A DNA stretch of 46,680 nucleotides, from contig DFKI01000168.1 in the NCBI GenBank assembly GCA_002373325.1, positions 1 to 46,680 on the forward strand. Reading direction: 5' to 3'. Position numbers and translations under genes: made by a program. Each line of letters starts with the position of its first letter. Positions within the stretch are counted from its first letter, which is position 1. This DNA comes from Treponema sp. UBA3649. Its GTDB lineage: Bacteria > Spirochaetota > Spirochaetia > Treponematales > Treponemataceae. Under the pieces are notes generated by a model. It saw only the letters and a program-made list of their open reading frames with translations. It did no database searches and was not told the DNA's origin. This document shows, piece after piece, positions 39,486 to 46,680 of the stretch.

Positions 39486-40433
39486 ATGGGTAAGCGTGCT
39501 GGAATGCAGGCAAAGACGAACCGTTACGGATATTTTTTCGTACTTCCCTTTGTCATTGTTTTCTTGATTTTTAACTTTTGGCCCACTATATATACTTTCC
39601 TGCTTTCATTTGGAAATCTTGAAGGCCTGAGGGTTGATTTTGATTTTGTAGGTCTCGCCAACTATAAAAGATTGGTGACTGATAAATATTTCTGGGGTGC
39701 TGTCGGCAATACTTTCATCATTTGGGGATTGAACTTCCTTCCTCAGCTTGGACTTGCGCTTTTGTTTGCCATTTGGTTGACGGATGTTAAGCTCCACATA
39801 CGCGGAAAGAATTTGTTCCGTGCTCTCTTCTATCTTCCGAACCTCCTTACGGCGGCTTCAGTCTCTCTTCTTTTCAGATCCTTGTTCGGACACCCGATCG
39901 GACCGATTAACCAGATTCTGATGAAATTCGGCCTGATAGACAAGGCGTTTAACTTCTTCAGAAGCGGAACTGCTTCACGTCTTATCGTCGCCTTCATCCA
40001 GTGGTGGATGTGGTGTGGTCAGACTTTGATTTTGTTGATGGCAGCCATCACGTCAATTTCACCATCCCTCTATGAGTCCGCTGTTATTGACGGTGCGAAC
40101 GACTGGCAGTGCACATGGAAGATTACAGTTCCCTTGCTCCGCCCGATGATGTTCTTCGTCCTCGTAACCTCAATGGTCGGTGGTATGCAGATGTTCGATA
40201 TTCCGTTCCTTATCACAGGTATGCACGGAGAGCCGGACTATAAGATTCGTACATCCGCAGTTTATATGTACAACATCGGTTTCCAGGGTAAGACGAACTA
40301 TTCCTATGCGGCTGCCATATCCGTCGGAGTCTTTATCATCACCACGGTTCTTGCTGTCTTAATCAATAAGATTACCGAAGAAAGAAAGCCTCGTAAGCGA
40401 AGAGCATTTGTCGCAGAGGGAGGTGCAAAATGA
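39486..40433 (+). CDS. Sugar ABC transporter permease (MalF-like)
   Basis: A 315-residue CUT1 permease with six helices and the EAA loop YESAVIDGANDWQCTWKITVPLLRP-type motif, of which ESAVIDGAN and VPLLRP are the conserved ends, that contacts the ATPase. AAGGAGG lies 7 nt before the ATG. It overlaps the next permease by 4 nt (ATGA). It forms a heterodimer with that protein in the inner membrane. Confidence 0.93.
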   Translation: MGKRAGMQAKTNRYGYFFVLPFVIVFLIFNFWPTIYTFLLSFGNLEGLRVDFDFVGLANYKRLVTDKYFWGAVGNTFIIWGLNFLPQLGLALLFAIWLTDVKLHIRGKNLFRALFYLPNLLTAASVSLLFRSLFGHPIGPINQILMKFGLIDKAFNFFRSGTASRLIVAFIQWWMWCGQTLILLMAAITSISPSLYESAVIDGANDWQCTWKITVPLLRPMMFFVLVTSMVGGMQMFDIPFLITGMHGEPDYKIRTSAVYMYNIGFQGKTNYSYAAAISVGVFIITTVLAVLINKITEERKPRKRRAFVAEGGAK

Positions 40434-41311
40434 AAAATTATCGCGTCCAAAAATCCGTAAAAGAGACTATTATCTATATTTTTATGATAATCTTTGCGCT
40501 GATCGCTCTTGTTCCTGTTTGGATCCTGCTCGTGAACGCAACCCGAAGCACAAAGCAGATTAACGCCGGATTGTCTATTTTCCCGAGTACCCATGCATTC
40601 CATGACTGGACAGACCCCGTAACTGGTGCCGTAACAAAGTCAAACTGGCATGCTCTTACAGACCGCGGATTTAAAATTGCCCTCGGTTTTAAGAACAGCA
40701 TCGTCATCGCAGCTCTTTCTACTATCTTTAACGTTTACTTCTCGGCGTTGACGGCCTATGCGATTCATATCTACCGCTTCAAGGGACGCAAGGTTCTCTG
40801 GGGCGTTATTATGACCCTGATTATGCTTCCGGCATCTCTTTCATTCATCGGATTCTATCAGTTCATGGCTAAGATTCATCTTACCAACACATACATTCCG
40901 CTGATTGTTCCTTCGATCGCCGCGGCAGGTACGGTTCTGTTCATGAAGCAGTATCTTGAGTCAATCCTGTCGCTTGAGCTGATTGAGGCCGCCCGCATAG
41001 ACGGTGAGAATGAGTTTATGATTTTCAACAGGATTGTTCTTCCGGTTGTAAAGCCAGCCATTGCCACTCAGGCTATTTTTGGTTTTGTCGCCAGCTGGAA
41101 CAACTTCATGACTCCATTCGTCCTTCTTTCAAAGACGGAGAAGTATACGCTCCCGATGCTCGTTCAGATGCTTCGTGGTGATATCTACCGCACAGAGTAC
41201 GGCGGAATCTACCTTGGAATCGCAATCTCACTTATCCCGATTATTATCTTCTATATATTCATGTCAAGATTCATAATCAGCGGACTCACAATGGGTTCTG
41301 TCAAGGAATAG
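40430..41311 (+). CDS. Sugar ABC transporter permease (MalG-like)
   Basis: A 293-residue CUT1 permease with six helices and the EAA loop IEAARIDGENEFMIFNRIVLP. It starts in the stop of the first permease, so the two are made in equal amounts. No ATPase gene follows; a terminator lies 14 nt beyond the stop. The importer must share an ATPase (MsiK/MsmK type) encoded elsewhere. Confidence 0.93.
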   Translation: MKNYRVQKSVKETIIYIFMIIFALIALVPVWILLVNATRSTKQINAGLSIFPSTHAFHDWTDPVTGAVTKSNWHALTDRGFKIALGFKNSIVIAALSTIFNVYFSALTAYAIHIYRFKGRKVLWGVIMTLIMLPASLSFIGFYQFMAKIHLTNTYIPLIVPSIAAAGTVLFMKQYLESILSLELIEAARIDGENEFMIFNRIVLPVVKPAIATQAIFGFVASWNNFMTPFVLLSKTEKYTLPMLVQMLRGDIYRTEYGGIYLGIAISLIPIIIFYIFMSRFIISGLTMGSVKE

Positions 41312-41324
41312 TCTTTTCTAAGGA

Positions 41325-41363
41325 AACACTGGTCGGTCGTAATGGCTGGCCGGTGTTTTTTTT
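41325..41363 (+). terminator. Rho-independent terminator of the importer operon
   Basis: AACACTGGTC (41325-41334) pairs with GGCCGGTGTT (41348-41357) over ten positions, followed by a run of T to 41363. Confidence 0.9.
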
Positions 41364-41394
41364 CGGAAAAATCTGCTAAAAAACAAAAAAACAT

Positions 41395-41423
41395 TTGACA
41401 AAGATTTGCTCTTGACTTATACT
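41395..41423 (+). promoter_or_regulatory. Promoter of the GH43/xylulokinase operon
   Basis: TTGACA (41395-41400), 17-bp spacer, TATACT (41418-41423). Transcription should start near 41430, one or two bases before the first operator. A/T-rich tracts lie upstream. Confidence 0.85.
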
Positions 41424-41431
41424 ATACATCA

Positions 41432-41447
41432 AGGCAACCGATTGCCT
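41432..41447 (+). promoter_or_regulatory. LacI-type operator O1
   Basis: AGGCAACCGATTGCCT, matching the LacI-family pattern GCAAnCGnTTGC with a central CG, lies at about +2 to +18, where a bound repressor would block RNA polymerase. Confidence 0.88.
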
Positions 41448-41493
41448 AAAAGAACAAGCCCGAAGCGTTTGTTTTGGAGAAATTCATTATTCA

Positions 41494-41509
41494 AGGCAAC
41501 CGATTGCCT
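41494..41509 (+). promoter_or_regulatory. LacI-type operator O2
   Basis: A second identical AGGCAACCGATTGCCT lies 62 bp downstream of O1 (centre to centre, about six helical turns), immediately before the GH43 ribosome binding site AGGAG (41511-41515). The phase suits a repression loop. Confidence 0.88.
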
Positions 41510-41521
41510 TAGGAGAAAAAC

Positions 41522-43144
41522 ATGAGTGCGACTGTAGTTAGGGTGAAAAATCCCATTCTTCCCGGGTTTCATCCTGATCCGTCTTTCTGTGTGGCCAACG
41601 GCGAATACTTTGTAGCCAACTCAACCTTTGAGTGGTATCCTGGTGTGGAAATCAGCCGTTCCAAGGATTTGGTCCATTGGACTTCGGTTCCGTCGCCTCT
41701 TTCTGAAAAGCGTCTTCTTGACATGAGCGGTGAAAAATTCTCCTGCGGAATCTGGGCTCCGTGCCTCTCCTACAGCGACGGTCTTTTCTATTTGATTTTT
41801 ACCAACGTGCGAAACTGGAATGTCGGCCCCATGAAGGACGTTCCGAATTTCCTTACGACGGCTCCCAGCATTGAAGGCCCCTGGTCAGATCCAATTTTCC
41901 TTGATGCCTCCGGATTTGACCCCTCGCTCTTCCATGACGACGATGGCCGCCACTGGTATATTCATCCTGAGTGGGATTACCGTGCATTCGGTCCGCACCA
42001 GTTTTCGGGTCTGATTCTCCGCGAGTATCTGCCCGAGAAAAAATGTTTTACAGGCGAGAGGAAAAAAGTTTTCCTTGGAACTGACATCGGTATGGTGGAG
42101 GGACCCCATATCTACAAAAGAAACGGCTGGTACTACATCCTTGCTGCGGAAGGCGGAACGAGCTATGAACATGCCCTGACTGTCGCCCGCTCAAGGAATG
42201 TGGACGGTCCCTACGAGGTGCATCCTTCGAATCCTCTTCTTTCTACCTACGGCCATGATGAGGCTCCGTTGAAAAAGGCAGGTCACGGAAGCTGGGTGAC
42301 ATCGGTGGACGGAAAGAAAACATATCTCGCCTATCTTTGCGGAAGACCTTTGCCCGGAACAAAACTCTGTCCTTTAGGGCGCGAGACAGGACTTGCGGAA
42401 ATCCAGTGGAAAGATGACTGGCCCTATGTGGTTCAGGCGGATGGAACTTTGGGGTGCGTTCCTCCTGCAGAAATTAACGTTGAGGTGGAGTCGGACGCAG
42501 AAAAACCTCAGTGCAGTCCCGGTGGAGAAGCCGTGCGTTATGACTTCAAGGACGATTCTTACAGATCTGATTTCAAGTCTCTCCGTGTGCCCATGGGAGA
42601 GGACCGGTGCAGCATAAGGAAAAATCCGGGGGTTCTCACATTGAAGGGAGGACAGTCTCCGTGGTCATTCTACGAGCAGAGCGTCCTTGCCCGCCGTCAG
42701 ATGCACTTTTGTTTCAGGGCGGAGACAAAGATTGATTTTGAGCCTGATTATTTCCAGCAGTATGCGGGTCTGACTTACCGCTATGACGAGGAGTCCCAGT
42801 ATCTTCTGCAGGTGGGCTATGACGAAAAGCTCGGAAAAGTCCTTCAGCTGAACACAATCCTCCCGGACATCCCGTTTTTCTTTAAGCCGGGGGTTGCCAT
42901 ACCGATTAAGGAAGGTCCCGTGTGGCTTCGTCTTGACGTTGAGTATTCGAAGGCATGTTTCTCATGGTCGCAGGACGGAAAGAACTACAGGATGATCCGA
43001 CCTCTCTGCGATGCCTCCAAACTTTCGGATGACTATTCGGACATGGGATTCACCGGAGCCTTTGTGGGAATGTTCTGCGTGGATACGGAATTCTATCAGA
43101 AGGAGGCTAAATTCCACTGGTTTGACTATATTCCGAAGGAGTAG
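41522..43144 (+). CDS. xynB: GH43 beta-xylosidase (GH43_11-like), cytoplasmic
   Basis: A 540-residue glycoside hydrolase family 43 enzyme releasing xylose (possibly arabinose) from xylo-oligosaccharides. The five-bladed propeller carries Asp19 (GFHPDPS, base), Asp133 (GFDPS, pKa modulator) and Glu193 (MVEGPHIY, acid). The C-terminal about 200 residues are the beta-sandwich domain typical of this subfamily (SPWSFYEQSVLARRQ, later GMFCVD). No signal peptide, so it acts on imported oligosaccharides. AGGAG lies 6 nt upstream of the ATG, just after operator O2. First gene of the pentose operon. Confidence 0.93.
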   Translation: MSATVVRVKNPILPGFHPDPSFCVANGEYFVANSTFEWYPGVEISRSKDLVHWTSVPSPLSEKRLLDMSGEKFSCGIWAPCLSYSDGLFYLIFTNVRNWNVGPMKDVPNFLTTAPSIEGPWSDPIFLDASGFDPSLFHDDDGRHWYIHPEWDYRAFGPHQFSGLILREYLPEKKCFTGERKKVFLGTDIGMVEGPHIYKRNGWYYILAAEGGTSYEHALTVARSRNVDGPYEVHPSNPLLSTYGHDEAPLKKAGHGSWVTSVDGKKTYLAYLCGRPLPGTKLCPLGRETGLAEIQWKDDWPYVVQADGTLGCVPPAEINVEVESDAEKPQCSPGGEAVRYDFKDDSYRSDFKSLRVPMGEDRCSIRKNPGVLTLKGGQSPWSFYEQSVLARRQMHFCFRAETKIDFEPDYFQQYAGLTYRYDEESQYLLQVGYDEKLGKVLQLNTILPDIPFFFKPGVAIPIKEGPVWLRLDVEYSKACFSWSQDGKNYRMIRPLCDASKLSDDYSDMGFTGAFVGMFCVDTEFYQKEAKFHWFDYIPKE

Positions 43145-43183
43145 GGACGGGAGATTTGTTTTCTGGAATGACGGTAGTAGATT

Positions 43184-44203
43184 ATGGCGACGATTTACGA
43201 TATTGCGAAAGCGACGGGATATTCCGCACCGACAATCTCAAAGGCTTTGAACGGGACTGGAATCCTGAGTGACGCTACCAGAGATAAAATCATAAAGGTT
43301 GCGAAGGAGATGGGCTATACTCCGAATCTGAGCGCAAGGACTCTTTCGACTAAAAAATCCAGCCTTATTGGGGTGGTCTATGATGATCCCATGATGAACC
43401 GCTATTTCGACCATCCCTTGTTCTCAATCATCCTGAACAGATTCCGGGACCAGGTGGAAAAATCGGACTATGACATAATTTTTCTTTCGGGAAAAAACGC
43501 CATGTCATATACGGCCCATGCTTTGTACCGGACTGTGGATGCCGTTGCCATAATCAACCCGGACCTTGACCATTACGCTGATTTTCAGGAGATGGCGGAG
43601 AGAAGGCTTCCTTGTGTTTCGACCAACGACACTATTCCAGGAATATGCGCCGTTTTGAGCCGGAATTACGAGATCGGGTATGAGGCCACAAGATATTTCA
43701 TAGAGCGCGGTCACAGGAGGATTGCTTATCTTTCGGGACCGAACTATGAGTTTTCAAGGGCAGCCGAGGAGAGACAGAAGGGATATGAGGAATGCCTTTG
43801 CGAGTACGGAATCCCCGTGGATCCGGATTTGATAGAAAGATGTCCCTTGTGGAGGACTGACAGCGGCTACGAGGGATTCTCCAATCTGCTTGAGAGGGCT
43901 CCTGACATAACGGCTGTTTTTGTTGCGTCTGACAGTCTGGCGGTCGGACTTTACAGATATGCCGAGGAAAAGGGAATCTCTCTTCCAGAAAAGATTTCTC
44001 TTATCGGTGTGGATGATGACAAATCGTCGTCTTTTTTGCATCCGGGACTTACGACTTTCCGGCAGGACGGGATAGCTATTGCCGATATGGCTTGCGAGAT
44101 GCTGATGAATCAGATTGCGGGGCTCCCTGTTCCTTCCGAAGTCCGATTTCCCGCAAAACTTGTGGAAAGAAATTCTGTGCTGGACTTGACGAAAACTGTG
44201 TAA
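43184..44203 (+). CDS. LacI-family transcriptional regulator
   Basis: A 339-residue repressor. Its N-terminal helix-turn-helix is TIYDIAKATGYSAPTISKAL, the hinge helix follows NLSARTLS, and the rest is a periplasmic-binding-protein-like ligand domain (about 60-330). It lies 39 nt after the GH43 gene and before xylulokinase, so it is probably the owner of the two AGGCAACCGATTGCCT operators and is autoregulated. The inducer is probably a xylose-derived sugar. The ribosome binding site is weak. Confidence 0.92.
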   Translation: MATIYDIAKATGYSAPTISKALNGTGILSDATRDKIIKVAKEMGYTPNLSARTLSTKKSSLIGVVYDDPMMNRYFDHPLFSIILNRFRDQVEKSDYDIIFLSGKNAMSYTAHALYRTVDAVAIINPDLDHYADFQEMAERRLPCVSTNDTIPGICAVLSRNYEIGYEATRYFIERGHRRIAYLSGPNYEFSRAAEERQKGYEECLCEYGIPVDPDLIERCPLWRTDSGYEGFSNLLERAPDITAVFVASDSLAVGLYRYAEEKGISLPEKISLIGVDDDKSSSFLHPGLTTFRQDGIAIADMACEMLMNQIAGLPVPSEVRFPAKLVERNSVLDLTKTV

Positions 44204-44266
44204 TATAATAGAAGATAAATAAAAGAAATCAGGCTGATAACCGGCCTTTTGAAAAGGAGAATTGCT

Positions 44267-45790
44267 GTGAACTATCTTATTGGTGTGGATCTTGGTACTA
44301 GCGGAACGAAGACTGTCATTTTTGACTCTGACGGAAATCCGCTTGCCTCAAAGACGATTGAATATCCCCTCTACCAGCCGAAAAATGGTTGGGCGGAGCA
44401 GGATCCCGCTGACTGGTGGCATGCCGCGTGTGCCAGCATGAAGGAAGTGATTGCGAAAAGCGGTGTGAAAGGTTCCGACATCAAGGGAATCGGAATCAGC
44501 GGACAGATGCACGGACTTGTCATGCTCGACAAAAGCGGGGCTGTCCTCAGAAAAAGCATCATCTGGTGCGACCAGAGAACCGCGAAGGAATGTGAGGAAA
44601 TCACTCAGAAAGTGGGGGCGGAGCGTCTCATCCAGATTACCGCGAATCCCGCTCTTACCGGATTTACCGCAAGCAAAATCATGTGGGTAAAAAACAACGA
44701 GCCTGAGGTTTATGAGAAATGCGCGCACATTCTTCTTCCAAAGGATTATGTCCGCTACATGCTCACGGGTGAGTTTGCGACGGAGGTAAGCGACGCGAGT
44801 GGTATGCAGCTTTTGGACGTGCCCAACCGAAAATGGTCTGACGAGGTGCTTTCAAAACTCGGCATAGACCCGTCTCTCCTTGCAAAAGTTTACGAGTCAC
44901 CTGAGATTACTGGAAAAGTTACCGCACAGGCTGCTGAACTTTGCGGAGTCCCGGCAGGAACCCCCGTCGTCGGTGGAGCCGGAGATAATGCTGCGGCGGC
45001 TGTGGGAACCGGAACCGTTGAGGACGGAATCGCATTCACGACATTGGGAACAAGCGGCGTCGTTTTCGCACATACGGACAAGGTTTCAATCGACCCCAAG
45101 GGACGCGTACACACATTCTGCTGTGCTGTTCCGGGAGCTTGGCATGTCATGGGAGTGACTCAGGCGGCAGGACTTTCCCTTAAGTGGTACCGCGACAATT
45201 TCTGCCACGAGGAGATGATTGCGGCGGACGGAATGGGAAAGGATCCCTACTATCTCATGGACAAGCAGGCCGAGAGAATCCCGATCGGTTGCGACAGGCT
45301 TCTTTATCTTCCATATTTGATGGGAGAACGCACGCCTCACCTTGACCCGAACTGCCGTGGAGTGTTCTTCGGTCTTTCCGCAATGCACACAAGACAGCAC
45401 ATGCTCCGCGCCGTGATGGAGGGAGTGACATACAGCCAGAGGGATTCCGTTGAGGTCCTTCGCGGCATGGGAATCAAAATCAACGACATGCTTGCCTGTG
45501 GTGGTGGAGGCTCAAGTCCGCTTTGGAGACAGATGCTTGCCGATGTGTACGGATGCCCGGTAAAGACTGTGGTAAGTAAGGAAGGACCCGCACTTGGTGT
45601 TGCCATTCTTGCGGCGGTCGGTACAGGACTTTACGGTTCTGTTCAGGAGGCTTGCCGAAAGGTAATCAAGACAAACGAGCCACAGCAGCCGATCGCAGCA
45701 AATTCTGCTGAGTATGAGAAGTTCTACAAGCTCTACACCCAGCTCTATCCTGCGCTCAAAGATTCCTACAAAGCACTGGCAAATCTGTAG
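44267..45790 (+). CDS. xylB: Xylulokinase (FGGY family)
   Basis: A 507-residue sugar kinase phosphorylating D-xylulose. The N-terminal phosphate loop is DLGTSGTKT, the substrate signature GQMHGLVMLD with DQRT, then VGGAGDNAAAAVG and the C-terminal CGGGGSSPLWRQML. The start is GTG at 44267 with AAGGAG 7 nt upstream; the 44249 TTG lies before that site. A TATAAT box at 44204-44209 may provide an internal promoter, though the -35 is poor. Xylulose specificity is a family-based call; a ketopentose relative is possible. Confidence 0.9.
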   Translation: MNYLIGVDLGTSGTKTVIFDSDGNPLASKTIEYPLYQPKNGWAEQDPADWWHAACASMKEVIAKSGVKGSDIKGIGISGQMHGLVMLDKSGAVLRKSIIWCDQRTAKECEEITQKVGAERLIQITANPALTGFTASKIMWVKNNEPEVYEKCAHILLPKDYVRYMLTGEFATEVSDASGMQLLDVPNRKWSDEVLSKLGIDPSLLAKVYESPEITGKVTAQAAELCGVPAGTPVVGGAGDNAAAAVGTGTVEDGIAFTTLGTSGVVFAHTDKVSIDPKGRVHTFCCAVPGAWHVMGVTQAAGLSLKWYRDNFCHEEMIAADGMGKDPYYLMDKQAERIPIGCDRLLYLPYLMGERTPHLDPNCRGVFFGLSAMHTRQHMLRAVMEGVTYSQRDSVEVLRGMGIKINDMLACGGGGSSPLWRQMLADVYGCPVKTVVSKEGPALGVAILAAVGTGLYGSVQEACRKVIKTNEPQQPIAANSAEYEKFYKLYTQLYPALKDSYKALANL

Positions 45791-45825
45791 AAGCTGTGCT
45801 AGAATAGAAGGTAAGAGGTAATAAT

Positions 45826-46479
45826 ATGAAGATAAAGATACAGAGCGTATTTTCAAAGGATTTCGCGCGCTATGGAAAAGTCCTTGACGGATATGACACG
45901 AAGGAACTTCTTTCAACTCTTGACGCAAAGACACCCATGCCTGCGGACTCAACTGTCTACGAGCCTGGGGATGCGAATCTTGAGGCACTTCCCGTCGCAA
46001 AGGAATTCAGCGAGAACGCTTATGGCGGAATGCCCGTCCAGGTAGGATACTGCAACGGATTCAACACCAAGCTCAACTGTTTTGAATATCACCGTGGAAG
46101 CGAGCTAAACATTCCGTCAACGGACTGCATCCTTCTGCTTGCATGCGTGAGCGACATTGAGAAGGGAAAAATCTCCACAAGAAAAACCAAGGCATTCCGT
46201 GTGCCTGCCGGAACCGTAGTTCAGGTTTACGAGACGACCCTGCACTATGCTCCCTGCTGCGACGTGCATGGAAGCGACATTGCACCCGGATTCCGTGTCG
46301 TGATTGTTCTTCCCAAGGACACAAACACGGAGAAACCTCAGATTAAGGAAAAGAATCTTGAGGACAAGATGCTCTGGGCAAGGAACAAGTGGCTTCTCGC
46401 TCATCCTTCATCATCGGAGGCAAAGTCGGGAGCCTATGTGGGACTTATCGGAGAGAACGTGGACCTGAGCAAGAACTAA
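45826..46479 (+). CDS. DUF4867-family protein
   Basis: A 217-residue soluble protein which I recognise as DUF4867-like, a family found next to sugar catabolism genes. It has a cupin-like centre: FEYHRGSELNIP with His, then TVVQVYETTLHYAPC with His and Cys. These could bind a metal. AGAGGT lies 6 nt before the ATG. It sits between xylulokinase and an isomerase gene, so a role in pentose handling (isomerase, mutarotase or regulator) is suggested by context only. Confidence 0.75.
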   Translation: MKIKIQSVFSKDFARYGKVLDGYDTKELLSTLDAKTPMPADSTVYEPGDANLEALPVAKEFSENAYGGMPVQVGYCNGFNTKLNCFEYHRGSELNIPSTDCILLLACVSDIEKGKISTRKTKAFRVPAGTVVQVYETTLHYAPCCDVHGSDIAPGFRVVIVLPKDTNTEKPQIKEKNLEDKMLWARNKWLLAHPSSSEAKSGAYVGLIGENVDLSKN

Positions 46480-46534
46480 GGGTTCAGTGTGGAAATCAAG
46501 ACGCAGTGAGAGGTGTTTTGAGTGGCTGTGGTGG

Positions 46535-46552
46535 TGCCGGATTTTTCCGGCA
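46535..46552 (+). other. Hairpin upstream of the isomerase gene
   Basis: A perfect 7-bp stem (TGCCGGA/TCCGGCA) with TTTT loop followed by only three T residues. It could be a weak terminator or an mRNA processing site between the DUF4867 and isomerase genes. A second inverted repeat (TTCCGAA/TTCGGAA) lies at 46574-46592. Confidence 0.5.
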
Positions 46553-46619
46553 TCTTTAATGAAAAAAAATGTATTCCGAAATGGATTCGGAAAGACAGAA
46601 ATTTTATAGGAGCAAAACA

Positions 46620-46680
46620 ATGATTAACAACAAACCAAAAGTCAAGATCGGTATTGTGGCTGTCAGCCGCGACTGTTTCC
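46620..46680 (+). CDS. L-fucose/L-arabinose isomerase-family protein, 5' end only
   Basis: The window ends 20 codons into this gene. AGGAG lies 7 nt before the ATG. The visible residues begin MINNKPKVKIGIVAVSRDC, which closely fits the start of fucose/arabinose isomerase-like proteins (beta strand then RDCF). By position it would supply the isomerase step missing from the operon so far. Identification from so short a piece is tentative. Confidence 0.6.
   Translation, partial: MINNKPKVKIGIVAVSRDCF

Noticed and set aside
46535..46560. Degraded third copy of the 83-bp element
   Set aside because: The stem GCCGGA and following ATCTTTAA resemble it, but the loop and all outer parts differ; chance similarity of a short hairpin is enough.

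Overview
The window looks like part of a chromosome of a fermentative, plant-polysaccharide-using Treponema (spirochaete) of the rumen/gut type. The reasons are the gene families and their order: a CHASE2 class III cyclase divergent from a FecR-like envelope cluster, a GldA/F/G-DUF4340 ABC module, ParA/ParB, EttA, and relaxed spirochaetal lipoboxes. A complete xylan/xylose uptake and catabolism block adds the diet. This assignment rests on family recognition and was not checked by search. I see no rRNA, tRNA, CRISPR array, phage or insertion sequence.

Layout. 1-8187: a CHASE2-cyclase (minus), and divergently an exported protein, a putative outer-membrane barrel, a FecR-domain protein and a GGDEF-EAL membrane protein. 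8196-11131: a copper operon, csoR-like repressor then copA, whose 3' end carries a CopZ-like domain with its own ribosome binding site. 11156-12798: pth, a small membrane protein and a small alarmone synthetase. 12938-19669: a tight minus-strand operon of a GldA/F/G-type ABC exporter, a DUF4340 protein, a NYN/OST-HTH protein and a VanZ-like protein. 19919-24029: parA-parB, a repeat-containing membrane protein, an HD hydrolase and an AraC-type regulator. 24048-31946: PAP2 phosphatase, TrmH methyltransferase, EttA, a methyltransferase, a GNAT protein, two exported proteins and an unlisted 38-residue membrane protein. 31959-37708: acyltransferase, HAD phosphatase, an unknown protein, a CYTH protein, an M48 lipoprotein peptidase and cysteine synthase. 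37892-46680: the pentose block, with a CUT1 ABC importer (no ATPase), GH43 beta-xylosidase, LacI-type regulator, xylulokinase, a DUF4867 protein and the start of an isomerase.

The pentose genes work together: the lipoprotein binds an oligosaccharide (probably a xylo-oligosaccharide), two permeases import it with an ATPase encoded elsewhere, the cytoplasmic GH43 enzyme splits it, and a kinase plus isomerase feed the pentose phosphate pathway. Two matched LacI-type operators 62 bp apart flank the GH43 leader, and a weaker one sits at the importer promoter.

Non-coding structure is rich. An 83-bp double-hairpin element occurs twice in opposite orientation with a compensatory base-pair change. 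A heptanucleotide repeat (CAACTCT type) occurs at four places, three of them at the very 3' end of a gene. Several genes lack a Shine-Dalgarno sequence and have a -10 box only 6-9 nt before the ATG, which suggests leaderless transcripts. The most unusual protein-level observations are a CsoR-like repressor lacking all three copper ligands, the embedded CopZ, and an ABC permease with a roughly 185-residue acidic N-terminal extension.
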